Shown piece after piece: positions 1-8,788 of a DNA stretch of 49,223 nucleotides. Position numbers and translations under genes: made by a program. Each line of letters opens with the position of its first letter. Position 1 is the stretch's first letter. Source of the DNA: Eubacterium xylanophilum ATCC 35991 (GTDB taxonomy: Bacteria > Bacillota > Clostridia > Lachnospirales > Lachnospiraceae); assembly GCF_000518685.1 (NCBI RefSeq), contig NZ_KI912474.1, positions 14,318 through 63,540 on the forward strand, in the 5' to 3' direction. The notes beneath the pieces are model-generated. The model saw nothing but the letters and a program-made list of their open reading frames with translations. It had not been told where the DNA came from and did no database searches.

Positions 1-35
1 ATCATATGCCACAAGTTAACGGGAAGCGAATATGA

Positions 36-61
36 ACGCCATCTTATGGTGGCGTTTTTTT
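36..61 (+). terminator. rho-independent terminator of an upstream gene
   Basis: An 8-bp stem (36-43 with 48-55, one G-U pair) with a TTAT loop is followed by a T-run. It probably ends a plus-strand gene lying left of the window; no coding sequence of that gene can be recognised. Confidence 0.75.
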
Positions 62-116
62 ACGTACAGACAAATGGTTACAGTAAAGTTGAAGAAATAA
101 TTAAGGGGGAATAGAT

Positions 117-743
117 ATGTTGAGCCAAATAATAAATAGAAAAACTAAGATGTATAATGTTTTATTTGTACTTGTATTGGTAATGAGTTTTACTTTTTTA
201 AAAACGGATGTTGCATTGGCAAGAGATAAAAAAGTGGTAATTAAGGTTGGAAAAACAAAGAAACTTCATGCCTTTAAAAATGTGAAGGTGAAATGGAAAA
301 GTAGAAATCCACAAATCGTTTCTGTTTCAAGGAAAGGACAAATAAAAGCTAAAAAGAAAGGTACTGCGCGTGTTGTTGCTAAGATAAAGAATAAAGAAAG
401 AGTTTTTATTGTCAAAGTGAGCAATTCGTATTATAAAGCGGATTATAAAATGGCATCACGGATGGTTGTTCGAAATTTGTCAAATGGAAAGACGAAAGAG
501 TTTGTTGGGAACGATATTCAGGTATTCCAAGATCGAATCAATCAATGCAAATTTTATCGATATTATCCATCAAAAAGGGCTGCAGCGGGAAGTTTATGTT
601 ATATGTTTTCTTTGTATGATCAAAATGATAAACTTGTAGCGTCTATTTCCGTTGGAAACAAACAAATTGTTATTAATAAGGATAGTTCAGCAGACGATTA
701 TGCGAGTGGCAAGACTTTAAAAATAAAGGAGTTCAAGTTTTGA
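117..743 (+). CDS. secreted protein with one BIG2-like Ig domain
   Basis: A 208-residue protein. Residues 13-36 form a hydrophobic export signal (VLFVLVLVMSFTFL core, possible cleavage after ALA). Residues about 39-102 are a Lys-rich BIG2-type bacterial Ig-like fold, recognisable by the VKWKSRNPQIVSVSRKGQI pattern followed by KGTARVVAKI. The remaining 100 residues match nothing I know. The start is ATG 117 behind an AAGGGGGA ribosome site. It is probably a cell-surface or extracellular protein; the same Ig module opens the NlpC/P60 protein at 4258. Function unknown. Confidence 0.75.
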   Translation: MLSQIINRKTKMYNVLFVLVLVMSFTFLKTDVALARDKKVVIKVGKTKKLHAFKNVKVKWKSRNPQIVSVSRKGQIKAKKKGTARVVAKIKNKERVFIVKVSNSYYKADYKMASRMVVRNLSNGKTKEFVGNDIQVFQDRINQCKFYRYYPSKRAAAGSLCYMFSLYDQNDKLVASISVGNKQIVINKDSSADDYASGKTLKIKEFKF

Positions 744-777
744 TTCTCGTGAGGGTTAAGTGAATTTTGCGTTTCGA

Positions 778-803
778 GATGGTCGGGGGTGTCCCCGGCC
801 ATC
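778..803 (+). other. strong hairpin without T-run
   Basis: An 11-bp GC-rich stem (778-788 with 793-803, one G-U pair) with a GTGT loop lies 35 nt after the stop of the 117-743 gene. No T-run follows on the plus strand, so it is either a transcript-stabilising end or a weak terminator. Confidence 0.6.
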
Positions 804-919
804 TACGCGATAGGGGTTGAATTCGTCGATTGGCGCACAAGGCGTTTTTTATGCTATGATGTAGGTACATAAATGTTTTTAGATGAAGGTGCGATTTCCC
901 TGTAACACGGAGGTAAACG

Positions 920-1297
920 ATGCTACGCGAAATAAAGATAATTACAACCAGAAAGGAATTCCTGTTTGCCTTTATGATTCTGTTTTTTGCAGTGATAGGG
1001 GAGTTTTTCTATGCTTGTTATATGTTTAAAGACTGTGAACTGTCGGGGTGATCTCGGCATATGATGGGACGATGTCTTAATATGACTTTTGTCAGCAGTT
1101 TGAAAGCTGCGGGTGCATATGTGTTTCCACTTATTGCAGGTATTTGGTGTAATTGGGGACTGGGCTTAACTACCGGATATGTTGTCGGCGTTGCCATGGG
1201 AGTTGGAGTTGCCGGAATATTTGCCGGAACTGCAACAGATGAGTATATCCGTGGACTTATTGTAACAGTGAGAGCGCACTTTGGGGTAATTGATTAG
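920..1297 (+). pseudogene. decayed small membrane protein, possibly ABC-2 permease remnant
   Basis: ATG 920, behind a good CGGAGGTAA ribosome site, opens a 43-codon frame with one membrane helix (residues about 13-36) ending at TGA 1049. Three codons later the same frame resumes at ATG 1061 for 78 residues with two more hydrophobic helices, ending at 1297. A third frame between the two parts also reads plausibly, so both a stop and a frameshift may be present. The short N-terminus with a basic stretch before the first helix resembles ABC-2 type permeases, but this is a guess. The 3' end overlaps the flagellin 3' end on the other strand. A TATGAT -10-like box lies near 854. The two halves could alternatively be two tiny genes. 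Confidence 0.4.
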
Positions 1298-3164
1298 CAT
1301 GACTTAGCATTGAAGTACCAGCCTGTTCTAGAATACTATATTTGGCAAAATTCATCATTTCTTCAGCTATATCTGTATCTCTAAGGGATGCTTCAGCAGC
1401 CTGCATGTTTTCTGCTGCGCTGTTATTATTGTTATATGTAAATTCCAGACGATTCTCATAAGCACCCAAGACAGCTCGCTCGCTTGAAATCTTGCCAATT
1501 GCATCATCGATAGTTTTAATGGAATTGCGAGAAGAATCCGCTGTCCATAGCGAGAGATTGCTGATTCCAATATTATTTAAACTAAGATAATTATATGTTA
1601 ATGTGGTCTGGTTATCGTGATTTGGACCAGATTGAATTACCAAATCGATGTGTCCGCTGGAATCATAATCATCGATGGTTATTCTTCCGAAATTTCCATA
1701 ATTATTATAAGCATAAGAAGAAGATTTGGTGTAATTATTGCTACCATCGGTGTTTTGTGATGCATTGCTATATATGTCAGCACCTTTGATTTCGGCAAAT
1801 CGATCTAAAATATCATTCATATCGGAGTCGGAAGATACATTTGTATAAAGAGTTATATTCCCCACATTATTCCCTGATATTGATATGTCAAAATCTATCT
1901 GAACCATACCTCCTGCACCATGTGTGTCATTTAGGAGATTCACTCCTGAGGTATTTTCCATTGTGTATTTTAAATCAGATAAGTTTCCATCAGAAAGCTG
2001 ATATTCTTTTTGAGAAATATTTGTATAATGATTGCCATGTGAATCTATTATATCCTGAGAGCTCCACCATACGTTCTTTGAAGCGGGAGACATGTCAGAA
2101 CTTTTCCAGCGTACTTGTTTGGAGGTGGCAGTCGCGACAGTATTAACTCCGTCTTTTATGATATTAAAACTGAAGGACCATTTTTCTGAATCGTTGGTTG
2201 GGGCGCTAATATTGTTGGCAGAACCAACTATAAAACTAGTATCACTTGCATTAAAATCTTTACCTAGAGATAACTCAGAAGTATAATCTATCTCAACGCT
2301 TGAAAATATTCCGTTGTTAAGAACAGCTCCATCAGCTCCATATAACTCGATTTTTTCAGTGCTTGAAACGCTATAAGGGAATGAAGCGCTGTTGAGAGCA
2401 GAGATTACATCATCGTCCTCAGCTTGAGAATTAACGGAATAGGAGAAGTTTGCGTCGATTCCCTCTAGTTCCGGGTGAGCTGAAGTGTCAAGGTAATCTT
2501 TGAGATTAAAATTATTGGAAGAAGTAATACCGGTTGATGGCCATGGGACAGTAGAGGAAGTATAGTGGTTTCCGTTGTAAGCATCCCATGAAACAGTTAT
2601 ACCTGAAGTATTAGCATTTAGATCAAAATTTGTTTTTGGAATAGCAGTTTTGTTAGAATTGGTAATGTTTGTGATTACCGTATTGTTGTGGAAGTTTACA
2701 ACAGATTCTGTGTGGTGTCCAATTAATACAGGTTCTCCGATGACATTGTCCGGATCCCATATTTTCTTGGTGTTAAATTCTGTTGTAGTGAATACTCGAT
2801 CTATCTCATTTTTGATTTGATCAACTTCTGTTTGGATTTTTTGACGATCATCATCTGAGTAAACACCATTGGCGCTTTGAACAGCAAGCTCACGCATGCG
2901 CTGAAGCATATTGCTAACTTCGTTGAGAGCACCATCGGCTACCCTAATATAACTGATTCCATCTTGAACGTTGTTAGAAGCTCTTTTTAATCCACGAATC
3001 TGTGAACGCATTTTTTCAGAGATTGCAAGTCCTGCGGCATCATCAGAAGACCGGTTAATTCGGTAACCGGAGGAGAGTTTCTCTGAAGACTTAGCTTTTT
3101 GATTTGTGTTTTTTTTAAGACTGATTTCAGCATTCATAGCTAAAATATTATGTGAAATAATCAT
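1257..3164 (-). CDS. flagellin, large form
   Basis: A 635-residue flagellin, the structural subunit of the flagellar filament. Residues 1-150 are the conserved N-terminal D0/D1 region (SSGYRINRSSDDAAGLAISE; QDGISYIRVADGALNEV), and the last 90 residues are the matching C-terminal helices (AAEASLRDTDIAEEM; ending in SLLQ). Minimal flagellins are about 270-300 residues, so roughly 390 residues of Ser/Asn/Thr-rich, weakly conserved sequence form the outer filament surface. The start is ATG 3162-3164, preceded by AAGGAG at 6 nt; an in-frame upstream ATG lacks a ribosome site. A sigma-28-like promoter lies upstream (3213-3240). No other flagellar gene is in the window, so this is an isolated filament locus. 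Confidence 0.95.
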   Translation of the reverse strand: MIISHNILAMNAEISLKKNTNQKAKSSEKLSSGYRINRSSDDAAGLAISEKMRSQIRGLKRASNNVQDGISYIRVADGALNEVSNMLQRMRELAVQSANGVYSDDDRQKIQTEVDQIKNEIDRVFTTTEFNTKKIWDPDNVIGEPVLIGHHTESVVNFHNNTVITNITNSNKTAIPKTNFDLNANTSGITVSWDAYNGNHYTSSTVPWPSTGITSSNNFNLKDYLDTSAHPELEGIDANFSYSVNSQAEDDDVISALNSASFPYSVSSTEKIELYGADGAVLNNGIFSSVEIDYTSELSLGKDFNASDTSFIVGSANNISAPTNDSEKWSFSFNIIKDGVNTVATATSKQVRWKSSDMSPASKNVWWSSQDIIDSHGNHYTNISQKEYQLSDGNLSDLKYTMENTSGVNLLNDTHGAGGMVQIDFDISISGNNVGNITLYTNVSSDSDMNDILDRFAEIKGADIYSNASQNTDGSNNYTKSSSYAYNNYGNFGRITIDDYDSSGHIDLVIQSGPNHDNQTTLTYNYLSLNNIGISNLSLWTADSSRNSIKTIDDAIGKISSERAVLGAYENRLEFTYNNNNSAAENMQAAEASLRDTDIAEEMMNFAKYSILEQAGTSMLSHANQLPQSALSLLQ

Positions 3165-3212
3165 GCAAATCTCCTTTACAAAGTCAGTGAATAACAATCA
3201 GCTTCACATATC

Positions 3213-3240
3213 ATATCGGCATTAGCTATCAATATTATTA
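3213..3240 (-). promoter_or_regulatory. sigma-28-type flagellar promoter for flagellin
   Basis: On the minus strand a TAAT box (3237-3240) is followed after 16 nt by GCCGATAT (3213-3220). The sigma-28/SigD consensus is TAAA, 15 nt, GCCGATAA, so the -10 box matches at 7 of 8 positions. It sits 48 nt upstream of the flagellin ATG. Confidence 0.7.
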
Positions 3241-3285
3241 CTTTTTTCTTAGAATCATTTGACTTGTTTTATTTCGGAACATTTA

Positions 3286-3312
3286 TAAACTTTTTCTAAC
3301 ATTTGTCGATAT
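3286..3312 (+). promoter_or_regulatory. sigma-28-type promoter for the 3407 gene
   Basis: TAAA (3286-3289), exactly 15 nt, then GTCGATAT (3305-3312): a near-consensus sigma-28/SigD promoter facing away from flagellin. It places the uncharacterised gene at 3407 in the late flagellar regulon. Confidence 0.65.
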
Positions 3313-3332
3313 ATATCTTAGATACGTGATAA

Positions 3333-3377
3333 TAGCGCATGGATGCGCTAAAGGTCCAATGGGTCAGTGCCCATCGG
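3333..3377 (+). other. two hairpins in the 5' leader of the 3407 gene
   Basis: Stem 1 is 7 bp (3333-3339 with 3344-3350, loop TGGA). Stem 2 pairs ATGGG 3359-3363 with CCCAT 3370-3374, with flanking CC/GG pairs. They lie between the sigma-28-like promoter and the ribosome site. They match no riboswitch I know and may control translation or mRNA stability. Confidence 0.45.
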
Positions 3378-3406
3378 AGAATTCAAGGATGAAAGGAGCG
3401 ATGCCT

Positions 3407-4135
3407 ATGATATCGACAAATGGAATCGTATCGAATGCATCAAACTACTACGAGAGCAACATAAAAAAGCCAGACAAGGCTAAGGATGCAAAGTCTGTTG
3501 AGAAAGCTACAGACAAAGACAAGGTGACAGGTGGCCTGCTCTCCAAAGAGGCGAGTGAATACCTGAGTAACTTGAAGAAGAAGTATGCTGATTATGACAT
3601 CTTTGTTCAAGAGGATAAGGATAATAGTCAGCCTACCAAGGAGTTCTCAGTGTACTTTTCCGCGGAAGAATTAGAAAAGATGGCTAAGGATGAAGGGTAT
3701 GCCAAGGACAAGCTCAATGCCATGGAAACAGCTGTGAGAATGTCTAAGAAAATCAATGAAATGTTCGGAGCAGGCGAAGACGGCTTTAATTCCGAGGGAG
3801 TGAGCCTAGAGAGCATTTCTGTTACAGTTGATGACAATGGTGTATCAAAGTTCTTTGCCGAGATGAGAAAGGTGAATGAGCAGCAGTTCGAGCGCATCAA
3901 GAAGGCCCGCGAAAAGAAGGCAAAAGAAGAAAAAGCAAAGGAAGCCAAGGAAGAAAAGGCTGAGAAAGAAGCCAAAATGGCTGAGAAAAATGAAAATGTA
4001 GAGTATACCGTTAAGACTGCTAGAATAGAAGCATTTTCAGAAGAGGAGTTTCTGGACAAGATTTCTAAGATCGATTGGAACAACATTCCGGATGAGTTGG
4101 TGAGACCCGGGAATGAGATGGATTTGACGGTATAG
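3407..4135 (+). CDS. uncharacterised protein of the flagellar regulon (DUF6033-like)
   Basis: A 242-residue, highly charged soluble protein with no signal peptide or membrane helix. Residues 1-15 (MISTNGIVSNASNYY) are Asn/Ser-rich. A central domain of about 130 residues follows, then a Lys/Glu/Ala-rich helix of about 40 residues near position 180-220. It resembles Lachnospiraceae proteins annotated DUF6033, though I cannot confirm this. ATG 3407 is chosen because AAAGGAG lies 8 nt upstream; ATG 3401 is too close. Expression from a sigma-28-like promoter divergent to flagellin suggests a role in motility or filament assembly. A terminator follows. Confidence 0.7.
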   Translation: MISTNGIVSNASNYYESNIKKPDKAKDAKSVEKATDKDKVTGGLLSKEASEYLSNLKKKYADYDIFVQEDKDNSQPTKEFSVYFSAEELEKMAKDEGYAKDKLNAMETAVRMSKKINEMFGAGEDGFNSEGVSLESISVTVDDNGVSKFFAEMRKVNEQQFERIKKAREKKAKEEKAKEAKEEKAEKEAKMAEKNENVEYTVKTARIEAFSEEEFLDKISKIDWNNIPDELVRPGNEMDLTV

Positions 4136-4156
4136 TCTTGTTGGAAATGAAAAATA

Positions 4157-4191
4157 TGGCATAGCCGGCGTTATGCGGGTTATGCCATTTT
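4157..4191 (+). terminator. terminator after the 3407 gene
   Basis: A 10-bp stem (TGGCATAGCC with GGTTATGCCA, one G-U pair) and short T-run, 22 nt after the stop at 4135. Confidence 0.7.
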
Positions 4192-4196
4192 ATAGG

Positions 4197-4239
4197 AAAC
4201 GCATATTAATTGTCTTACAAGCAAAGCTTGTAAGACAAT
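4197..4239 (+). repeat. 43-bp dispersed hairpin repeat, copy A
   Basis: It begins AAACGCATAT and ends with a perfect 14-bp inverted repeat (4209-4222 with 4226-4239, loop AAA) closing in GTAAGACAAT. Start, end and 43-bp length match the tandem copies at 15573-15658; a diverged copy lies at 12033-12077. It falls in the leader of the NlpC/P60 gene. Confidence 0.7.
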
Positions 4240-4257
4240 GTATGAAGGGAGCAAGAT

Positions 4258-6075
4258 ATGAATAAAAAACTAGTATCAATTATGTCAATTTCTGCAATAG
4301 TTGCAACAACTTTATTTGGCAATGTAGGTCAAAATGTAACTCAGGCAGATGCAAAAACGACAAAGATTAAACTAAACAAAAGTAAGGCAACAATTACAGT
4401 TGGCAAGAAACTTCAATTGAGTGTAAAAAATGGCAGTAAGAAAGCAAAAATATCATGGAAATCATCCAACAAAAGTATAGTTTCCGTAAATAAAAAGGGA
4501 AAGATATCGGGCAAGAAACCGGGAAATGCCAAGGTTATAGCGAAGTATAAGTATAAAAAGACCAAGAAAATACTTTCATGCAAGATAAAAGTAAAAGCTT
4601 CTTCAACCATAAAAGTTTCCAACCCTGCGGTAACACCACGAACTAAAATCGTATATGTCCTTGTTACACCTACTCCAGCAAGGCCAACCATACCGCCTAT
4701 TGCAACTCCAATCCCCGATAATAACAAGGGAAATCTCACATATCAAGGAGATGTAACCGGGGATATGACCAAGGCGTCTTACTGGATAAATCGGATTGAA
4801 AACCCGGATAAAGTATTGATAGATGCGCAGGGGATAGCTCAGATGAATCAGAAGATGACCTCGAAAGCTGAATGTAAAATGTTTGATTTGCTTTCGCAGT
4901 CGGAACATTTTAACCAGACAAAACTCAAGGAAAATCTAGCAGCATGTATAGATTCTGAGGTGGGAATTGACCGACTTGGAACTAGAGAAAAAATCTATGC
5001 GGATGGAGAGCTGATTGACAACATCCCCGAGTACCTTGCGTCACTAAAGAAGAATATTATCGACGCTGAGACTAGGGAGGATGCACAGATCCAATATGGT
5101 CTTTGTGTAAAAAGGTGCGATATCAAGATGGCACCTGAGTCAAGAAGTATTGGTTGGTCTGCCACGGATGCAGATGATGAATTTAATAATTCGGCGTTGA
5201 TGATTAACGAACCTGTAATTGTGAAGATGACAACTGCGGATGACAAGTATGTATATGTCATGTCGAATATTTATACTGGATGGACAGAGAAGAAGAATAT
5301 TGCTATTTGCAAGGACAGGGATGAGTGGCTCCAAATGTGGAACGGTGATCCTGACAAAAATATCGTGGTGACAACCAGTAGAATAACTCTCGCGGCATCA
5401 AACTTCGCAAAGGATACTTCAAAGCTCGAGCTCATGCTCGGAACAGTTCTTCCACTGGTTCCAAAGGATGAAATGCCTGAGAATATCAATGAGCTTGGCA
5501 CCTGGTATAATTATGTTGCATATGTTCCGACTCGCGATGAATCAGGTAAAATGGTCCGACAGATTGTGCTAATACCAATGCACAATTACGTGAGTGTTGG
5601 TTATTTGCCATTCACCCAGAGAAATATTTTGCAAGTTGCTTTCTCGTGCCTCGGTGAGCGATACGGTTGGGGAGGAATGCTTGATGCATGGGATTGCTCG
5701 AGCTATACAAGAGCTATTTATAGATGTTTTGGATTTGAATTGCCAAGAAATACGACTTGGCAGGCGGAGATACCATCGGACAATATAGTTCTCGAGAATA
5801 TGAAAACTGATGAAAAAATTAATGCAATTAATTCTTTGGAACCCGGGGCATTGCTTATGTTCAAGGGACATATTACTATGTATATTGGTAAAGCTGGTGA
5901 TAAACAATATGTTATAAGTGATATGGGTTCTGCGGCAGAAGCTTCTAATATAGAAGCAGATATTAGGGTAAAATCCATATATAATGTATCGGTGAATTCT
6001 TTAGATATCCGAAGACGAGATGGATCAACATGGCTAGATAATATGAAGATAGCAATTCGCCCATGGAAATATTAA
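4258..6075 (+). CDS. secreted NlpC/P60 cell-wall peptidase with BIG2 and SH3-like domains
   Basis: A 605-residue exported protein. Signal peptide at 1-32 (ends near ADA), BIG2 Ig-like domain at about 35-113, a Thr/Pro linker at 125-157, a region of about 150 residues of unclear type, SH3b-like segments at about 315-450, and a C-terminal NlpC/P60 domain from about 455. The catalytic Cys is C480 (AWDCSSY) and the His is probably H538 (GHITMYIG). The SH3b-SH3b-NlpC/P60 order recalls YkfC-type gamma-D-glutamyl-diamino-acid endopeptidases, so cleavage of peptidoglycan stem peptides is likely. Start ATG 4258 has GAAGGGAG upstream. It stands alone, with a long terminator-like palindrome behind it. 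Confidence 0.85.
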   Translation: MNKKLVSIMSISAIVATTLFGNVGQNVTQADAKTTKIKLNKSKATITVGKKLQLSVKNGSKKAKISWKSSNKSIVSVNKKGKISGKKPGNAKVIAKYKYKKTKKILSCKIKVKASSTIKVSNPAVTPRTKIVYVLVTPTPARPTIPPIATPIPDNNKGNLTYQGDVTGDMTKASYWINRIENPDKVLIDAQGIAQMNQKMTSKAECKMFDLLSQSEHFNQTKLKENLAACIDSEVGIDRLGTREKIYADGELIDNIPEYLASLKKNIIDAETREDAQIQYGLCVKRCDIKMAPESRSIGWSATDADDEFNNSALMINEPVIVKMTTADDKYVYVMSNIYTGWTEKKNIAICKDRDEWLQMWNGDPDKNIVVTTSRITLAASNFAKDTSKLELMLGTVLPLVPKDEMPENINELGTWYNYVAYVPTRDESGKMVRQIVLIPMHNYVSVGYLPFTQRNILQVAFSCLGERYGWGGMLDAWDCSSYTRAIYRCFGFELPRNTTWQAEIPSDNIVLENMKTDEKINAINSLEPGALLMFKGHITMYIGKAGDKQYVISDMGSAAEASNIEADIRVKSIYNVSVNSLDIRRRDGSTWLDNMKIAIRPWKY

Positions 6076-6087
6076 GGTAGTCTAAAA

Positions 6088-6160
6088 ACAAGAAGTGGCC
6101 AACCGACTTGAGACATGGCGCATTCGCGCCAACGTCTCTCGCTAGTTGGCCACTTCTTGT
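6088..6160. terminator. bidirectional terminator palindrome, repeat family copy 1
   Basis: A perfect 16-bp stem (6088-6103 with 6145-6160) encloses an inner GAGAC/GTCTC pair and a TGGCGC/GCGCCA hairpin. It lies between the convergent peptidase gene and galE. The palindrome at 22685-22765 shares the GAAG-GGCCAACC arm, the GAGAC/GTCTC inner pair and the GTTGG closing arm. Confidence 0.75.
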
Positions 6161-6185
6161 CTTTACTGATTTTACTCCAAAGAAA

Positions 6186-7202
6186 TTAATTATATCCATT
6201 AGGATTATTACTCTGCCATCTCCATGAGTCAGCACACATATCATCGATGGTTCGTGTTGCAACCCATCCAAGTTCTTCTTTTGCTTTGCTGCTGTCAGCG
6301 TAATTCTCATCAATGTCACCGGCACGCCTTGGCTTGATTTCATAAGGAATTTCCTTGCCGCAAGCCTTTTCAAATGCGTGAAGTACATCGAGAACAGAAT
6401 AGCCATTTCCGGTACCAAGATTATATATTCTTACTGCCGGTTCTTCGTCAAATTTCTTGATGGCTTTTACATGTCCATCTGCCAAATCAACTACATGGAT
6501 GTAATCCCTCACTCCGGTTCCGTCGTGTGTATTATAGTCATCGCCAAATACACCGAGTTTCTCGCGTCGTCCAACTGCAACTTGCGCGATATATGGAACT
6601 AAGTTGTTAGGAATACCTTTTGGATCTTCGCCGATACGCCCACTTTCATGGGCACCAATAGGATTGAAATAGCGAAGAAGAACAACATTCCATGCCTCAT
6701 CAGATACATTTAAATCTGTGAGAATCTGCTCTATCATCCACTTGGTCCACCCGTATGGGTTGGTAGGACTTCCCTTAGGATGCTCCTCTGTAATAGGTAC
6801 AAATTGTGGATCACCATATACTGTTGAAGATGAACTAAATACAATGTTTTTTACATTGTGATTCTTCATACAATCCACCAAATTCAGTGTTCCTGTTATA
6901 TTGTTATGGTAGTATTCAATAGGCTTTTCAACGGATTCGCCAACAGCTTTTAATCCTGCAAAGTGAATTACTCCTTTTATCTGTTCATTTTCAAATACAT
7001 AATTTAATGAAGATTTATCCAATAAATCAACTTCATAAAAGCTTGGTTTTTTACCTGTTATCTCCTCGATGCGTTCGAGAACTACGGGGTTTGAATTGTA
7101 AAAATTATCAATAATTACTACATCGTGACCGCTGTTTAGAAGCTCAACGCAAGTGTGGCTTCCTATGTATCCTGCTCCACCTGTTACAAGTATTTTGCTC
7201 AT
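6186..7202 (-). CDS. galE: UDP-glucose 4-epimerase
   Basis: 338 residues, the usual GalE length. It interconverts UDP-galactose and UDP-glucose in the Leloir pathway and supplies UDP-galactose for glycans. The NAD-binding loop is TGGAGYIG (7-14), and the catalytic YxxxK is Y150/K154 with SSSS before TVYG at 123-126. MSKIL at 7202 is the start, with AGAGGT upstream; the longer in-frame version lacks a ribosome site. It lies 55 nt downstream of galK, presumably in one operon. UDP-galactose could also feed the mutase encoded at 31579. Confidence 0.95.
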   Translation of the reverse strand: MSKILVTGGAGYIGSHTCVELLNSGHDVVIIDNFYNSNPVVLERIEEITGKKPSFYEVDLLDKSSLNYVFENEQIKGVIHFAGLKAVGESVEKPIEYYHNNITGTLNLVDCMKNHNVKNIVFSSSSTVYGDPQFVPITEEHPKGSPTNPYGWTKWMIEQILTDLNVSDEAWNVVLLRYFNPIGAHESGRIGEDPKGIPNNLVPYIAQVAVGRREKLGVFGDDYNTHDGTGVRDYIHVVDLADGHVKAIKKFDEEPAVRIYNLGTGNGYSVLDVLHAFEKACGKEIPYEIKPRRAGDIDENYADSSKAKEELGWVATRTIDDMCADSWRWQSNNPNGYN

Positions 7203-7257
7203 TATATAATACCTCTCAATTTTATAAAATATTCCTTCATCATATAGAGTGAAAAAA

Positions 7258-8490
7258 TTAAAACAGCTTATGTGCGCCATTTGATGGTACCACTTCATAG
7301 AATGAAGGTTCTAACTCATACATTTCTTTATAAGAAGATGTGAGATTTTTCTTGAATTCATCAAGTGCATCCTTCTCAATTAGCGAGATTGTACAACCGC
7401 CAAATCCGCCTCCGGTCATACGACTGCCCAGAATTCCCGGTGTGTTCCAAGCTGTCTCCACTAACAAATCAACTTCCTCGCATGAGACTTCATAATAATC
7501 TCTCAGTGAAATATGTGATTCGTTCATCATAAGACCAAATGCCTTTAGATCGCCATTTTCCAATGCTTCTGCAGAGTCAAGTGTTCTTCGGTTTTCTGAT
7601 ATGGCATGATAGGCTCTTTTCTTGCGTTCTGGAGAAGACAAGTTGGTTGAAAATGCAGTAAACTGTGCAGGCGTCAAGTCACACAATTTATCGATATCAA
7701 CTATTCTCTGCATCTCGTCTAGAGCCTTGTTGCACTCACTGCGACGATTGTTATACTCGGAGTCCACAAGCTTATGCTTAACCTTGCTGTCGGTCAAGAT
7801 AAACATATAATTGGAAAGATTAAGTGGAATATGACGGAACTTCATCGTACTAGTGTTAAGGAAAATAGCCTGTCCTTCAATACCCATTGCTGATGCGAAC
7901 TGATCCATGATTCCACAATTCATCCCGCAATACTTATTCTCCGCATGCTGTGAAAATCTTGCTATATCAATAGGAGATATGTAAGTTAGCCCGAAGAGCA
8001 TCTTTAATGCGGTTCCGGTGAGAACTTCCAGAGATGCGGATGAAGACAATCCGGCACCTGAAGGTATATCGCCATATATGAGCATGTCAAAGCCATTTGG
8101 TATTGAGTAGCCCTGTTTTATAAAAGTCATTACGACTCCAAGTGGATAGTTAGTCCAGCTAGGGAGATCTTTCTTGTCGTCCTGCTCTTTTATAGAAGAT
8201 CTTCGATCTGGGAAAATTCCGGATAAATCGCTTATACGTATGCTAACTATGCCGTCATCAGGGTAATTACATGAATAAAGACGAATCATATCATCTGTGC
8301 GCACAGATGCCAAACCATAGGTACCCATATCAAGGGCAAGGGGAAGAACGTGTCCACCATTATAGTCTGTGTGCTCGCCTATGAGATTCACTCTACCAGG
8401 GGCAAAGTATCCGCTATCTGGCTGGGAGCCAAATATCTTACTATATTCAATTTTCAATTTGTCAATAGTATTAATCTCTCTTTCCGTCAT
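7258..8490 (-). CDS. galK: galactokinase
   Basis: A 410-residue GHMP kinase that phosphorylates galactose to galactose-1-phosphate. Signature [15 protein letters not shown] at 32-46, the ATP loop [17 protein letters not shown] at 140-156, and the C-terminal GHMP motif [13 protein letters not shown] near 360 are all intact. Start ATG 8490 has GAGAGGGA upstream. It is the first gene of galK-galE. No uridylyltransferase (galT) is adjacent, so that step must be encoded elsewhere. A consensus-like promoter precedes it (8544-8572). Confidence 0.95.
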   Translation of the reverse strand: MTEREINTIDKLKIEYSKIFGSQPDSGYFAPGRVNLIGEHTDYNGGHVLPLALDMGTYGLASVRTDDMIRLYSCNYPDDGIVSIRISDLSGIFPDRRSSIKEQDDKKDLPSWTNYPLGVVMTFIKQGYSIPNGFDMLIYGDIPSGAGLSSSASLEVLTGTALKMLFGLTYISPIDIARFSQHAENKYCGMNCGIMDQFASAMGIEGQAIFLNTSTMKFRHIPLNLSNYMFILTDSKVKHKLVDSEYNNRRSECNKALDEMQRIVDIDKLCDLTPAQFTAFSTNLSSPERKKRAYHAISENRRTLDSAEALENGDLKAFGLMMNESHISLRDYYEVSCEEVDLLVETAWNTPGILGSRMTGGGFGGCTISLIEKDALDEFKKNLTSSYKEMYELEPSFYEVVPSNGAHKLF

Positions 8491-8543
8491 TGTTTGTCCC
8501 TCTCTTTATTCAACAATAATCGCAATTTTTCGTGTCTTTTTAT

Positions 8544-8572
8544 ATTATAACCATTTTTTGTCTTTTTTGCAA
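8544..8572 (-). promoter_or_regulatory. sigma-A promoter of galK-galE
   Basis: Minus-strand TTGCAA (8567-8572), 17-nt spacer, TATAAT (8544-8549), about 54 nt before the galK start. Confidence 0.7.
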
Positions 8573-8672
8573 ACTATTTCTCTGCATCAAAACGAGCTGT
8601 AAGCCCTCTAAAACAGGCGTTTTGCGGAAAATATAAACAAAAGTTTATAATTTTCGAAAAATTTTTACTTTA

Positions 8673-8720
8673 ATCAAGTCAAAATATTCCGTTCACTTTT
8701 TCGAAAATAAAGAGTATTAT
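8673..8720 (+). promoter_or_regulatory. sugar-ABC promoter with shared 27-nt operator-like element
   Basis: TTCACT (8692-8697), 17-nt spacer, TATTAT (8715-8720). The 27 nt at 8673-8699, ending in the -35 box, match 12092-12118 before the YesM-like kinase at 25 of 27 positions. Overlap with the -35 region suggests binding of the YesN-like regulator (14012), an inference from shared context. Confidence 0.65.
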
Positions 8721-8788
8721 ATCTTCAGATGTCGAATCACGCAGATTTGGCAAAATGATCTTATCAAAATACAAAGGAGGATGTATTT

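Noticed and set aside
3313-3400. Cyclic-di-GMP riboswitch in a flagellar leader
   Set aside because: The hairpins lack the conserved GEMM core sequences; no motif beyond simple stems could be matched.
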